Source: an uncultured Psychroserpens sp.
GTDB taxonomy: Bacteria; Bacteroidota; Bacteroidia; Flavobacteriales; Flavobacteriaceae
Length of the DNA: 64,000 nucleotides
Assembly: GCF_947492715.1 (NCBI RefSeq)
Contig: NZ_CANLNS010000003.1
Location: 310,001-374,000 of the forward strand
Direction of reading: 5' to 3'
Under the pieces are notes generated by a model that worked only from the letters and a program-made list of their open reading frames with translations, was not told the DNA's origin and ran no database searches. The position numbers and the translations under genes are program-made. Below are positions 33,351 to 43,591 of the stretch, piece by piece. Position 1 is the stretch's first letter, and every line of letters begins with the position of its first letter.

Positions 33351-33824
33351 CTATAGGTCTTTGTAGATGATATAATTTTCAAATACTTGCCCTTTATGAG
33401 ATTTCTTTTGCTTTTTTTCAACTTCATAAAAGTGAGAGTCAAAAAACTCAAGAGCCGTTATACTGACATCAGATTTGATGGTATCGTAACCATTTAACGA
33501 CACACGAGATTCCATTATGCGCAGTAGTTTTGATGCAATGGTACGCCTTTGGAAGTCTTTATGAACAAATAGACCATCTAAATAATAGCCTTTAGTTAAA
33601 TATGAGAAACCAACAATGGTTGTTCCAACTTCGGCAACGAGAAAGTAGAATTTTTTAATACGCTCTTCCCATTTTTCAATATCATCTGCGCCAGACGACC
33701 AAACTTCAATTTGTTTCTCATTGTAATCTCTACTGTTAACAGCTCTTACAGTGTCTCTGAAAATTGCAGTAATTTCTGGGATATCATCTAGAGTTGCTTC
33801 TCTAATTTCAATATCGTCTATCAT
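33351..33824 (-). CDS. GNAT-family N-acetyltransferase (157 aa)
   Basis: Starts DDIEIREATLDDIPEITAIF, typical of GNAT N-termini. Motif A with the acetyl-CoA site is visible as VHKDFQRRTIASKLL. Preceding strands contain FLVAEVGTTIVGFSYL and YYLDGLFV. The substrate is unknown. It lies 3 bases after kdsA on the same strand, so it is probably in one transcript with it. Confidence 0.92.
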   Translation of the reverse strand: MIDDIEIREATLDDIPEITAIFRDTVRAVNSRDYNEKQIEVWSSGADDIEKWEERIKKFYFLVAEVGTTIVGFSYLTKGYYLDGLFVHKDFQRRTIASKLLRIMESRVSLNGYDTIKSDVSITALEFFDSHFYEVEKKQKKSHKGQVFENYIIYKDL

Positions 33825-33827
33825 GGT

Positions 33828-34646
33828 CTATAATTGATTAACCGTTTTTCTAATGGCAACAAGATTAGCTAATAGTTGCTCTAAATTATCCAAATGTAAC
33901 ATGTTAGCCCCATCACTCTTAGCGTTAGCTGGATCAAAATGGGTTTCAATAAATAAACCATCTACGCCATTTACAACACCAGCTCTGGCAATAGTTTCTA
34001 TCATATCTGGACGACCTCCTGTTACACCAACACTTTGGTTAGGCTGTTGTAATGAATGTGTAACATCTAAAACAGTTGGAGCAATAGCTTTCATGGTTGG
34101 AATACCTCTAAAATCTACAATCATATCCTGGTAGCCAAACATGGTTCCGCGATCTGTTATCCATGCTTTGTTGCTCCCTGAATCTTTTACTTTTTGAACG
34201 GCATGTTTCATAGCTTCAGGACTCATAAACTGTCCTTTTTTAAGATTTACTACTTTGCCCGTTTTAGCGGCTGCAACTACTAAATCTGTTTGACGTACTA
34301 AAAACGCAGGAATTTGAAGCACATCAACAAATTCTGCTGCTTTAGCTGCATCTGAAGCTTCATGAATATCGGTTACAGTTGGAATGTCAAATGTTTGAGA
34401 AACTTTTTGAAGAATTTTAAGTGCTTTGTCGTCTCCAATACCTGTAAAACTATCTATCCTACTTCTATTAGCCTTTTTGAAACTTCCTTTAAACACATAA
34501 GGAATTTCTAATTTATCGGTTATTGTAACCACTTTTTCGGCAATGCGTAAGGCCATGTCTTCACCTTCAATGGCACAAGGACCACAAAGTAAAAAAAAGT
34601 TGTTAGAATTAGTGTGTTTCAGTTTTGGAACGTCTGATAATTGCAT
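33828..34646 (-). CDS. kdsA: KdsA, 3-deoxy-8-phosphooctulonate synthase (272 aa)
   Basis: Makes KDO-8-phosphate from arabinose-5-phosphate and PEP for lipopolysaccharide. Signature sequences are LLCGPCAIEGEDMALRIAEK, YVFKGSFKKANRSRIDSF, VTDIHEASDAAKAAEFVDV, LKKGQFMSPEAM and DVTHSLQQPNQSVGVTGGRP. At 272 residues it is of normal length. A TATCTTTG box (34679-34672) lies about 25 bases upstream as a promoter. Confidence 0.97.
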   Translation of the reverse strand: MQLSDVPKLKHTNSNNFFLLCGPCAIEGEDMALRIAEKVVTITDKLEIPYVFKGSFKKANRSRIDSFTGIGDDKALKILQKVSQTFDIPTVTDIHEASDAAKAAEFVDVLQIPAFLVRQTDLVVAAAKTGKVVNLKKGQFMSPEAMKHAVQKVKDSGSNKAWITDRGTMFGYQDMIVDFRGIPTMKAIAPTVLDVTHSLQQPNQSVGVTGGRPDMIETIARAGVVNGVDGLFIETHFDPANAKSDGANMLHLDNLEQLLANLVAIRKTVNQL

Positions 34647-34671
34647 CTGCTTAAAATTTCAAATTTCAGCG

Positions 34672-34679
34672 CAAAGATA
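34672..34679 (-). promoter_or_regulatory. TATCTTTG -7 box of kdsA
   Basis: Matches the Bacteroidota TAnnTTTG element on the minus strand, 25 bases upstream of the kdsA ATG. No clear TTTG -33 box was found. Confidence 0.5.
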
Positions 34680-34694
34680 CAAATCACGAATGGT

Positions 34695-35054
34695 TTAAAA
34701 GCTTCTATTAAGACTATTTCTTATCATCCATAAGGCCATAATGAAGTTAGCAATCACAAATATTCCACCATATACCATAAATTGTTTAGCAAGATTCGAC
34801 ACATTTACAATATTGAACATATCAGATAAGTAAGCCAAAATTAAATACGATGATAAGCACACAAATGTAATTCCTAGGGTGAAATTTAATCTTTTGTTAG
34901 GTTTAATTAACTGCCAAAGAAATGGAATTCCAAATAAAAGAATAGGATACGCTGTAAGACCTTCGCTTTTGTTAACGTTGGTGAACCAATAGGCAATTAC
35001 CGCTAAAAAATAGAGGTAAGGCACAAATTTTGAATATTTGCTAATCGTTTGCAT
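34695..35054 (-). CDS. Small membrane protein, unknown (119 aa)
   Basis: Four helices (about residues 8-24, 34-49, 56-77 and 88-112), starting MQTISKYSKFVPYLYFLAVI. It lacks a recognised motif. The last helix carries VIANFIMALWMIRNSL. It lies upstream of kdsA on the same strand with a 48-base gap that contains the kdsA promoter. Confidence 0.75.
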   Translation of the reverse strand: MQTISKYSKFVPYLYFLAVIAYWFTNVNKSEGLTAYPILLFGIPFLWQLIKPNKRLNFTLGITFVCLSSYLILAYLSDMFNIVNVSNLAKQFMVYGGIFVIANFIMALWMIRNSLNRSF

Positions 35055-35378
35055 CTGTTAGAGTTTTTCAGATGTAAATCGCCCAATATTTTGGTTGGTT
35101 TGGGAGGCTATTTACTATTAATCAATTTGATAACGTAAGATACGTACTGAAATTATATTCTTTTATCAGAATAACATTTAATTAACTAAAGTTTCGAAAA
35201 TTTTAACAACGCAAACGCCTAAATTCAATAGTATTAATTATCAGTGTTTTAGCTAAATTTAAGGTGCTTCTATCGACTTCTGTCAATAATAAAAATAGTG
35301 GATTTCGAATTATTCCTTAAGATTGAGTATTTAAGCGGAATTTAACGTACCTTTGCACGCTTAAAATAAGGCATCATT
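35055..35378. other. Divergent intergenic region before typA
   Basis: An A/T-rich gap between two diverging genes. The right end carries a typA promoter. Nothing else was recognised. Confidence 0.6.
35323..35355 (+). promoter_or_regulatory. Probable typA promoter
   Basis: TACCTTTG (35348-35355) matches TAnnTTTG. A TTG -33-like element at 35323-35325 is 22 bases upstream. A start site about 7 bases downstream would give a leader of about 17 bases before the ATG at 35379. Confidence 0.65.
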
Positions 35379-37178
35379 ATGGCTACAATTAAAAATATTG
35401 CAATTATTGCACACGTCGATCACGGAAAAACAACATTGGTTGATAAAATCATGTATCATTGCCAGTTATTTCGTGAGAACGAAAATACTGGAGATTTAAT
35501 TTTAGATAATAACGATTTAGAGCGAGAGCGAGGGATTACTATTACATCTAAAAATGTATCTGTAATATATAAGGACACAAAAATCAATATTATTGATACG
35601 CCTGGTCACGCCGATTTTGGAGGAGAGGTAGAGCGTGTATTAAATATGGCTGATGGTGTTTTGTTATTGGTTGATGCTTTTGAAGGTCCAATGCCACAAA
35701 CACGTTTTGTATTGCAAAAAGCTATCGATTTAGGATTAAAACCATGCGTGGTTATTAATAAGGTTGATAAAGAAAATTGTACGCCAGACGAAGTTCATGA
35801 AAAGGTATTTGATTTAATGTTTGAATTAGGTGCAGAAGAATGGCAGTTAGATTTTCCAACGGTATATGGTTCTGCAAAGAACAACTGGATGAGTGATGAC
35901 TGGCAAAATGAAACTGAAAATATCGAGCCACTTTTGGATATGGTTATTGAACACATTCCAGAACCTAAAATTGAAGAAGGAACAACACAAATGTTAATTA
36001 CATCTTTAGATTTCTCTTCATTTACTGGTCGTATTGCGATTGGGAGATTAACTCGTGGTGAACTTAAGGTTGGTCAAAATATTTCGTTGGTAAAACGCGA
36101 CGGAAGCATTGTGAAATCTAGAATAAAAGAGTTACATACTTTTGAAGGTTTAGGACGTAAAAAAGTAGATCAAGTTCAGGCAGGTGATATTTGTGCGATT
36201 GTAGGCTTGGAAGGTTTTGAAATTGGTGATACTGTTGCTGATTGGGAAACGCCAGAAGGTCTAAAAACGATCGCAATTGATGAGCCTACCATGAGTATGT
36301 TATTTACAATCAATGATTCGCCTTTCTTTGGTAAAGATGGTAAATATGTAACCTCAAGACACATTAAAGAGCGTTTAACCAAAGAGCTTGAAAAGAATTT
36401 AGCATTGCGCGTTGAAGATACAGATAGTGCAGATAAATTTATGGTGTTTGGTCGTGGTGTTTTACACTTATCAGTTTTAATAGAAACAATGCGTCGTGAA
36501 GGTTATGAATTACAAATTGGACAGCCACAAGTGATTATTAAAGAGGTTGATGGTGTTAAATGTGAGCCTGTGGAAGAAATGACCATTGATTTGCCAGAAA
36601 CAGTTTCTGGTAAAGCTATTGAAATGGTTACGATGAGAAAAGGTGAAATGCTAAGCATGGAAGCTAAAGGAGAACGTATGATTTGCGAATTTATAGTGCC
36701 TTCTCGTGGGATTATTGGTTTACGTAATCAGTTATTAACGGCAACAGCAGGTGAGGCGATTATGGCACACCGTTTTAAAGAATATCAACCCTTAAAAGGC
36801 GGGATTCCAGAACGTCAAAATGGAAGTTTAGTCTCAATGGAAAATGGACAAGCGATTCCTTATTCAATTGATAAGTTACAAGATAGAGGGAAGTTTTTTA
36901 TCGATCCAGGTGAAGATATCTATGAAGGTCAGGTTATTGGAGAAAATTCTCGAGGTGATGATATGACTGTTAATGTTACAAAAACTAAAAAATTAAGTAA
37001 CGTACGTAGTGCAGGTGCAGATGATAAAGCGAAGATTGTTCCGGCAATTAAATTCTCTTTAGAAGAAGCCTTAGAATATATTCAAAAAGATGAGTATGTT
37101 GAGGTAACACCAAATCACATAAGACTGCGTAAAATATTCTTAAAAGAAGTTGAGCGTAAGCGTAATAAAAGCATTTAA
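35379..37178 (+). CDS. typA: TypA/BipA ribosome-associated GTPase (599 aa)
   Basis: Translational GTPase involved in ribosome assembly and stress response. G1 is [10 protein letters not shown] (residues 11-20), the switch II region [17 protein letters not shown]4 NKVDKE, then domain II, EF-G-like domains III and V, and the BipA-specific C-terminal region. Length and motifs are normal. It is monocistronic with a strong terminator just after. Confidence 0.98.
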   Translation: MATIKNIAIIAHVDHGKTTLVDKIMYHCQLFRENENTGDLILDNNDLERERGITITSKNVSVIYKDTKINIIDTPGHADFGGEVERVLNMADGVLLLVDAFEGPMPQTRFVLQKAIDLGLKPCVVINKVDKENCTPDEVHEKVFDLMFELGAEEWQLDFPTVYGSAKNNWMSDDWQNETENIEPLLDMVIEHIPEPKIEEGTTQMLITSLDFSSFTGRIAIGRLTRGELKVGQNISLVKRDGSIVKSRIKELHTFEGLGRKKVDQVQAGDICAIVGLEGFEIGDTVADWETPEGLKTIAIDEPTMSMLFTINDSPFFGKDGKYVTSRHIKERLTKELEKNLALRVEDTDSADKFMVFGRGVLHLSVLIETMRREGYELQIGQPQVIIKEVDGVKCEPVEEMTIDLPETVSGKAIEMVTMRKGEMLSMEAKGERMICEFIVPSRGIIGLRNQLLTATAGEAIMAHRFKEYQPLKGGIPERQNGSLVSMENGQAIPYSIDKLQDRGKFFIDPGEDIYEGQVIGENSRGDDMTVNVTKTKKLSNVRSAGADDKAKIVPAIKFSLEEALEYIQKDEYVEVTPNHIRLRKIFLKEVERKRNKSI

Positions 37179-37191
37179 TAATTATGACTAT

Positions 37192-37223
37192 AAAAAAGGA
37201 ATCTAAGATTGGATTCCTTTTTT
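37192..37223 (+). terminator. typA terminator
   Basis: AAAAAAGGAATC pairs with GATTCCTTTTTT (12 bp), ending in a T run, 14 bases after the typA stop. Confidence 0.9.
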
Positions 37224-37248
37224 ATTTTGAGTTTTCTATATTTACAAC

Positions 37249-37473
37249 ATGTTAGAAATGATACATATGTTATATTTTGATCCAGGGTTGGGAGCGATGA
37301 TTATTCAGGCCATTGTTGCCGCAATAGCTGGAGTTGTGTTGTTTTCTAAAAATTTAATGTTTAAAATAAAATCATTTCTGGGAATTGCTAAGCCAGAAAA
37401 TGACGTATTTGACGACATTGATATTAAAGATTCTGATATAGAAAGCAAACCTCATAGTGACAATAAACAATAG
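37249..37473 (+). CDS. Small membrane protein, first gene of the polysaccharide locus (74 aa)
   Basis: One hydrophobic helix (residues 12-33; GLGAMIIQAIVAAIAGVVLF) and an acidic tail. It overlaps the following methyltransferase by 17 bases. No family is known to me. Similar short proteins commonly precede this type of methyltransferase in Bacteroidota. Confidence 0.72.
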   Translation: MLEMIHMLYFDPGLGAMIIQAIVAAIAGVVLFSKNLMFKIKSFLGIAKPENDVFDDIDIKDSDIESKPHSDNKQ

Positions 37474-38851
37474 ACATTCATCATCATTTAGAGATCCTTC
37501 TGGTTTTATTTTTGATGACCATGGCGTAATAAAACGCTCTATTTCACCGCTCTATTTTGATCAGTATAGATCACTTAAAGATTCTCATTTTTTAAAAAAA
37601 TTACAAGATGCAGGTTTATTAATTAATCACAAGGAACTGTCTAGCTCCAATACTGAAATAATTATTGAACCAGAGCAAATACCATTTTTTACATATCCGT
37701 TTGAATGGAGTTTCGATATGTACAAAGAAGCGGCATTACTCACTTTGAAAATTCAAAAGTTCGCTTTAGAACATGGGTTTTCTTTAAAAGATGCCTCGTC
37801 TTTTAATGTGACATTTCACCAAGGACGGATGGTTTTTATAGATACGTTGTCATTCGATTTTTATCAAGAAAATACGCCTTGGAGGGCATATAAACAGTTT
37901 GTGTCTCACTTTTTTGGGCCATTGGTATTGGCTAAATATTGTGGTGCCGAATCATTAAAATTCATGAATACCTTTATGGAAGGTATACCTGTGAAAATGC
38001 TATCTTCAATGTTACCATATAAAACAAAATTGAACCCTTTTTTATATACTAATATTCACTTATTAGCAAAATATGAGGATAAGCATAATGAAGACTATAA
38101 AGGTAAGCATAAGGTTGGGCAGCTGTCAAAAAAAGCACAATTAAATATTATTAGAAGTCTATATGACCACATTAAAAAACTATCCCTAAATGAATCTAGT
38201 GAATGGGGAGATTATTACGATAAAACCAATTATGCTCCTAAGGCATTTGATCAAAAATCTGAGATTATAGATAACTGGGTACAACAACTTAACGCCAAGA
38301 CTTTGATTGATATTGGAGGCAATGACGGGACATTTGTTAGAAAGATAAATCAAAATCTAGAACTCACTTTGGTTTGTGACGTCGATAATAATGCTGTTGA
38401 TGCCAATTTTCGATATACGAAAAAGAACAATGACGCCTCAATGTTGCCATTTATGTTTGATGTTTTGAATCCTTCTGCGAATATTGGTTTTAATAATAAA
38501 GAAAGAGATTCGTTTTTAAAACGTATTATAAGCCTATCTCCAGATGTGACCATGGCTTTGGCTGTGATTCATCATATGAGTTTAAGCGGTAATATCCCTT
38601 TTAAGATGTCGGCAGAGTTTTTCGCTAACTTTTCTAAACATCTTATTATAGAATTTCCGAAGCGTAAAGATTCTTGGGTGCAGCGCTTGTTAGCTACGAA
38701 AGGAGCATTTAAAGGTCATTTTGATTTTTATACTATTGAGCATTTTGAAGATTGTTATCTTAAATACTTCACTTTAATAGAAAAAAAGATTATTAAGGAT
38801 TCACAAAGAGTTATGTATTTTTTTAAAGCGAACACTATTGAAAAATCCTAG
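37457..38851 (+). CDS. NoeA-like kinase-fold plus SAM methyltransferase (464 aa)
   Basis: The N-terminal 200 residues contain kinase-like catalytic-loop remnants (LKDASSFNVTF, HQGRMVFIDTLSFDF). The C-terminal domain is a SAM-dependent methyltransferase with LIDIGGNDGTFVRKI (about residues 283-297) and MALAVIHHMS. This is the layout of NoeA-type proteins that decorate Nod factors or surface glycans. It probably methylates a sugar or lipid here. The start is a GTG at 37457 overlapping the small membrane protein gene. Confidence 0.85.
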   Translation: MTINNRHSSSFRDPSGFIFDDHGVIKRSISPLYFDQYRSLKDSHFLKKLQDAGLLINHKELSSSNTEIIIEPEQIPFFTYPFEWSFDMYKEAALLTLKIQKFALEHGFSLKDASSFNVTFHQGRMVFIDTLSFDFYQENTPWRAYKQFVSHFFGPLVLAKYCGAESLKFMNTFMEGIPVKMLSSMLPYKTKLNPFLYTNIHLLAKYEDKHNEDYKGKHKVGQLSKKAQLNIIRSLYDHIKKLSLNESSEWGDYYDKTNYAPKAFDQKSEIIDNWVQQLNAKTLIDIGGNDGTFVRKINQNLELTLVCDVDNNAVDANFRYTKKNNDASMLPFMFDVLNPSANIGFNNKERDSFLKRIISLSPDVTMALAVIHHMSLSGNIPFKMSAEFFANFSKHLIIEFPKRKDSWVQRLLATKGAFKGHFDFYTIEHFEDCYLKYFTLIEKKIIKDSQRVMYFFKANTIEKS

Positions 38852-40325
38852 AAAATATATTTTAGAGTTTATAGATAATAAAAAGGAATACCCTATTCTA
38901 ACTTTTATTGCAGCATGTTTGTTTCCCTTATTGCATTATTTCAATACTCATTTTTATATAGTTAGTTCTTTTAAACACTTGCTTTTTTTTACTGGAATAT
39001 TTTTAATTCTTCCTACAATGGTTTTTTATGCCATTAATCAAATCATAAGAAAAACATCTGTATTTAGTGCTTACCATAAATTTGTATTGCCTTTAATTAG
39101 TTTTGGTTTATTCGCAATTCTTATTGTACTAATTACTGTTGGGATTAAAAAAAAATTACTCTTATTAGTTTTTGTTATTGCAGCGTTACTTGCAATTCTC
39201 ATGTATAAGAGTTTAAAAAAAGTTGTTGTTATTCAATATATATTGGCTATCATTTCTTTTTCTATTTTAGTGTCAAAGTGTATTGAAAGGAATACTTCCT
39301 CTTATAAATGGGTCGAACAGCCTGATAAAATAGAGTCTGTAATATTTAAGAAAACCCCAAATATTTACGTAATTCAGGCCGATGGTTATCCAAGTTTTAA
39401 TGAGATTAATAAAGGTTATTATAATTTCGATAATAGTACGTTTAATTCTTTTTTGAGAAGCCAGGAATTTAAGTTGTATGGAGATTATAGGAGTAATTAC
39501 GAATCAACGCTATATTCGAATAGTTCTTTATTAGCCATGAAACACCATTATTATAAGGTTAGTTCTAATGCAGAAAACGAAACTTACGATTTCGGGAAAG
39601 TAATTATAGAAAGTAACCCTGTATTAACTATTTTAAAGAATAATAATTACAAAACTCATTTACTTATTCAAGAACCTTACTTTGTTTTAGGTAAGTCAAA
39701 TTTAGGCTTTGATTACAGTAATATTATGAATGAAGACGTATCATATTTTTCTAATGGATTTGATATGAATAAGGATATTAAATCTGACCTAATGACACTT
39801 ATTAACGCAAATGGCGCAAGTAATAATTTCTATTTTATTGAGAAAATTAAGCCTTGGCATGTAGCGAGTAGTAAATCATACTCAAAAGGAAAAAAGGAAG
39901 AACGATATTTGTATTTAGAACGTTTAAAGGAAGTCAATACATGGTTAACAGATGTTGTATCTTCAATTCATGAAGGTGATGCTAATAGTTTGGTTATTAT
40001 AGTTGCAGATCATGGCGGTTATGTAGGCTTTGATTATCAAACGCAATCTAGGGCAAAGACTCTGGACCGAGATTTATTATATTCTGTTTTTGGTTCTGCC
40101 TTAGCCGTGAAATGGCCAAATGGAGACATCCCGAAATATGATAATAAGATAAAGACTTCAGTAAATTTATTTAGAGTATTATTTTCGTATTTAAGTGATA
40201 ATGAAGCCTATTTAGATCATTTGCAGGATGATAAAAGTTATTTGATCATAGAAGAGAAAACACCTTTTGGTGTTTATGAAGTGATTGATAATGAAGGTAA
40301 TATTTCGTTTGAAAAACATAAATAA
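38838..40325 (+). CDS. Sulfatase-like/alkaline-phosphatase-superfamily membrane protein (495 aa)
   Basis: Begins with about five helices (residues 18-150), then a soluble domain with alkaline-phosphatase-superfamily features: NIYVIQADGYPSFNEINK at the start of the domain, a probable nucleophile region YESTLYSNSS, and metal-ligand motif VIIVADHGGYVGF. It is related to LTA-synthase-like and phosphoethanolamine-transferase-like enzymes. The exact reaction is unknown. The start is TTG at 38838, overlapping the methyltransferase by 14 bases. Confidence 0.82.
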   Translation: MKNPRKYILEFIDNKKEYPILTFIAACLFPLLHYFNTHFYIVSSFKHLLFFTGIFLILPTMVFYAINQIIRKTSVFSAYHKFVLPLISFGLFAILIVLITVGIKKKLLLLVFVIAALLAILMYKSLKKVVVIQYILAIISFSILVSKCIERNTSSYKWVEQPDKIESVIFKKTPNIYVIQADGYPSFNEINKGYYNFDNSTFNSFLRSQEFKLYGDYRSNYESTLYSNSSLLAMKHHYYKVSSNAENETYDFGKVIIESNPVLTILKNNNYKTHLLIQEPYFVLGKSNLGFDYSNIMNEDVSYFSNGFDMNKDIKSDLMTLINANGASNNFYFIEKIKPWHVASSKSYSKGKKEERYLYLERLKEVNTWLTDVVSSIHEGDANSLVIIVADHGGYVGFDYQTQSRAKTLDRDLLYSVFGSALAVKWPNGDIPKYDNKIKTSVNLFRVLFSYLSDNEAYLDHLQDDKSYLIIEEKTPFGVYEVIDNEGNISFEKHK

Positions 40326-40391
40326 TGAGCTCTTATAATTGTATTATTTTAACCTAAGAGATCTTAGCAAAAGCAAACATCAAAATCAGTA

Positions 40392-40946
40392 ATGAAATAC
40401 GTCGATAGAGTTTTACGAAATTGGAGAATAAAAGTTGCAAGTCAGTTTGTTAGAACTAATGATAGAATACTTGATATTGGGTGTTTTGATGGTTATTTAT
40501 TCAGTGCTTTAAAAGACAAGAAAATCCAGCCAAGTATTGGCGTAGATCCTTTATTACAAGAGACTACAAAGAAAGATGAACACCTTTTGTTTTCTGGTTT
40601 TTTTCCAAATGACATTCCAAAGAATGAAACTTTTGATTGTATAATTATGCTAGCCGTATTAGAGCATATTCCAAGAGAGCAACAGCAATTGTTTAATGCT
40701 GAGTTTTTTCGGTTTTTGAACACTTCAGGTCGTATTATTATAACAGTTCCTTCACCTTTTGTAGATCAGATTTTATGGGTTTTGAAAAAAATGAGGTTGA
40801 TTGATGGCATGTCATTAGATGAACATTATGGTTTTAAGACGAGTGAAGTTTACACCATGTTAGACTCTAGACAATTTAAATTATTGACTCACAAAAAATT
40901 TCAGTTGGGTCTAAATAATTTATTTGTTTTTGAAAAGATTAACTAA
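40392..40946 (+). CDS. Class I SAM-dependent methyltransferase (184 aa)
   Basis: A Methyltransf_23-like fold with motif I RILDIGCFDGYLF, post-motif VDPLL, CIIMLAVLEHIPREQQQ and GRIIITVPSPFVDQIL. It begins 67 bases after the sulfatase-like gene, on the same strand. It probably methylates a precursor in the same polysaccharide pathway. No membrane segment is present. Confidence 0.9.
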   Translation: MKYVDRVLRNWRIKVASQFVRTNDRILDIGCFDGYLFSALKDKKIQPSIGVDPLLQETTKKDEHLLFSGFFPNDIPKNETFDCIIMLAVLEHIPREQQQLFNAEFFRFLNTSGRIIITVPSPFVDQILWVLKKMRLIDGMSLDEHYGFKTSEVYTMLDSRQFKLLTHKKFQLGLNNLFVFEKIN

Positions 40947-40961
40947 TGTGACGTTGTTATA

Positions 40962-42122
40962 TTATTCAGGTTTACTTTTTAAACTAAGAATACTAAAAAA
41001 TAAACTAAATAAAATAATTTGAATCCCAAATAGGATTGTAAACACGGCAGGTATAATTATTCGAAAAGTATATGAAGGGTCGAGGCTTCCAAAGTTTACA
41101 GATTCCCAAAAAAAGAGGCCTTTAATACTTAAGATAATACCAAAAAGGAATAAAAGCACGCCTGTTATAAGCCCTTTTTCTAAGTTCAAATATTTAAACA
41201 GATTATTGTATCGTTTACTCTTAGGTAAGAGACCATTTTCAACTGCAAAAATTTTGGTCAATGCATAAAAAACGAAAAATTGAAATCCTATAAGAGTCAT
41301 ACTCGCTGTATAGAGCAAAGTATGCACATCAAACATGATGTTTTCATAAGCGATAGGTTTTATAATAAGAGCAATAGAAGATATTAAACCAAAGGTGAAT
41401 AAAATTAAACTAGGGTAAAGAAATAACCATTTAGGACTATAAAGCAATAAAAATCGCAAGTGTCTCCAGCCATCACTCCAGGTATTAAGATGTGGGGCTC
41501 TAGTTCTTCCGTCTTTATGCAGAATTGTTGGAACCTCAGTAATAGAAAGATTATTTAGTTTTGATTTAACAATCATTTCTGACGCAAACTCCATCCCTGT
41601 TGTTTTTAAGTTCATTTTCGAAAATGCTGTTTTCGAAAACCCTCTTAATCCGCAATGGAAATCACCTATTTTTATTTTAAAAAAAAGCCTACCAATGAAG
41701 GATAAAACTGGGTTTCCTAAGTATTTATGTAAAAAAGGCATTGCTCCCTTTTTTATGCCTCCTTTAAAACGATTACCCATAACCAAATCATAGCCTTCTC
41801 TTAGCTTTTCTACAAAAGGCATTAACTTTTCAAAATCATAACTGTCATCTGCATCAGCCATTATGATGTAAGCACCATCGGCGGCCTTTATCCCTCCTTT
41901 AAGAGCATTTCCATAGCCTTTTTCTTCTACGTTAATGATTCTAACATTATGACGCGTTGCAATAGCTATAGAATTGTCGGTACTGCCATTATCTGCAATT
42001 ATAATTTCACCAACCACGTTATTAGTTTGCAAAAAGTTCTTGGCCTTAGAAATACAGATAGCCAATGTTTCCTCTTCATTTAAACATGGCATTACAATAG
42101 ATAGTTCAATTTTTGATTCCAT
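40962..42122 (-). CDS. Glycosyltransferase family 2, DPM1-like with membrane tail (386 aa)
   Basis: GT2 domain (residues 5-235) with PCLNEEETLAICI, IIIADNGSTDNSIAIA and the DxD-bearing MADADDSYDF, followed by four helices (about 245-380). Such proteins transfer a sugar to a polyprenyl phosphate. It overlaps the upstream membrane protein by 17 bases. Its convergent orientation with the neighbouring methyltransferase is typical of mosaic sugar loci. Confidence 0.92.
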   Translation of the reverse strand: MESKIELSIVMPCLNEEETLAICISKAKNFLQTNNVVGEIIIADNGSTDNSIAIATRHNVRIINVEEKGYGNALKGGIKAADGAYIIMADADDSYDFEKLMPFVEKLREGYDLVMGNRFKGGIKKGAMPFLHKYLGNPVLSFIGRLFFKIKIGDFHCGLRGFSKTAFSKMNLKTTGMEFASEMIVKSKLNNLSITEVPTILHKDGRTRAPHLNTWSDGWRHLRFLLLYSPKWLFLYPSLILFTFGLISSIALIIKPIAYENIMFDVHTLLYTASMTLIGFQFFVFYALTKIFAVENGLLPKSKRYNNLFKYLNLEKGLITGVLLFLFGIILSIKGLFFWESVNFGSLDPSYTFRIIIPAVFTILFGIQIILFSLFFSILSLKSKPE

Positions 42123-43419
42123 GCTTTAAAAGTTTAATTAAAATTATGACTGAGATAAATATTAAAACGTAATTGTAAAAGAGATACCTTATAATTGAAT
42201 GACTAGCAAAAGCAATCAACATAGCGTTGGATAAAGTAAAAGCAGATAAAACAAATAACAAGAGTATGAGTTTGTTGTCTGGATGAAACAAAAATTTAAT
42301 AAGACTAAAAAGAAAAACACCAAGAACTAACAAAAAAAAGACGCTAGAATAAAAACCATGTGAAATATTAGCATAATAAATACGCATCCATTTTTTAAAA
42401 TTACTATTAATGAGAGTTAACGTAATATTTCTGCATGTTTTTTCAATATTATAATACGCCTTAGCATGCGCTAATTTTGTGTTGTTTTCATTTAGTATTT
42501 CCTTTTGGTAATAAAAATCTTTGCCTAAATAATGAACGGTTTGGTTACATATTTCTGGAACCTTGTTATGAAAATAATTGTAATTTAAAGCGTCAGACTG
42601 AGCATTGTCTTGCTGGGAAAGTAGCAATTTTTCTTGCGATAGTTTGGCGTAGCACAATTTGAAAACTGTTTTATCATTTACGCTTTCTATACTATCTATA
42701 TCGGAACTTTCAGACACATAAAATGCTGAGCCAGATGCCGCTACAAAACCAAAGGGGGTCGTCATAAAAATACCATCTTTCAGCTTGTGGTAAGTAGAAT
42801 CTATTAAGGATAGAAAAAAAGGAAGACTAATGATTAGTGCAGATTTTAAAATGATTGATCGCCTTGGACGTTTGCTTTTATTATTAAAAATATATACAAA
42901 TGCAATGATGAAGGGCATTAAAATAAATTGCCCTCTAGTAAGAGTAAGTGCCAAGTATATTATGATAAAGGCAATCCATTTTTTACGGTTTTCATTAAAC
43001 AATATCTCTAACCCATAAACTACGAACAACAAGTATAACCCATAACTAATACCTTCAGGACATATATTATTGGCAACCGATAAAGGTTTGAAGAATGGAA
43101 ACAACAAAATAATGAGCAGGGCAATTCGTGCAATACTATTAATTTTAAGTATCTGAGATATTTTTTTTAAAAACAGATGTACAGCAGTTAAGGTAAATGC
43201 CGCTTGAAAGATAAGGACACTTAGATCAAAAAAGCCACTAAAGATAAATTTAAAAACCTTTAAAAAGATAACGTAACCTAAATGTCTATAAGGTAAAGCA
43301 TTGATGTAGCTTCTTGTATCAGGAGAATAAATGGCGTCATTGGTGACAACAAATAAAAAAACAATCAAATAAATAACCCACAGATATAGGTTTTTATCAA
43401 GTACCCGCTTATAACTCAA
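42106..43419 (-). CDS. Polytopic membrane protein, possible glycosyltransferase (437 aa)
   Basis: About ten helices with a periplasmic loop at residues 215-315, early PDTRSYINALPYRHLGYVIF and GQFILMPFIIAFVY. This topology resembles GT-C-type glycosyltransferases (ArnT/Pmt-like), but no catalytic motif can be assigned. The start is TTG at 43419, preceded by the divergent promoter region. It is coupled to the DPM1-like gene, which could provide its lipid-linked sugar donor. Confidence 0.75.
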   Translation of the reverse strand: MSYKRVLDKNLYLWVIYLIVFLFVVTNDAIYSPDTRSYINALPYRHLGYVIFLKVFKFIFSGFFDLSVLIFQAAFTLTAVHLFLKKISQILKINSIARIALLIILLFPFFKPLSVANNICPEGISYGLYLLFVVYGLEILFNENRKKWIAFIIIYLALTLTRGQFILMPFIIAFVYIFNNKSKRPRRSIILKSALIISLPFFLSLIDSTYHKLKDGIFMTTPFGFVAASGSAFYVSESSDIDSIESVNDKTVFKLCYAKLSQEKLLLSQQDNAQSDALNYNYFHNKVPEICNQTVHYLGKDFYYQKEILNENNTKLAHAKAYYNIEKTCRNITLTLINSNFKKWMRIYYANISHGFYSSVFFLLVLGVFLFSLIKFLFHPDNKLILLLFVLSAFTLSNAMLIAFASHSIIRYLFYNYVLIFISVIILIKLLKHGIKN

Positions 43420-43551
43420 AATTCAGTTTTACAATTGATCAAATATAAAATAATCGAACCAAAAAGTGATTTTAAGATTTAAAAATATCGTAATTTGAGC
43501 CAAAATATAGAACTTAACTTACATGTTTAACATTGAATGTGGTTTACAATT

Positions 43552-43582
43552 TTAAAATATATAAAGCCTGTTGCTATATTTG
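43552..43582 (+). promoter_or_regulatory. Promoter of the aminosugar/flippase run
   Basis: TATATTTG (43575-43582) with a TTTA -33-like element at 43552-43555, spaced 19 bases. It leaves an unusually short leader of a few bases before the ATG at 43592. Confidence 0.5.
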
Positions 43583-43591
43583 AAATGAGTT

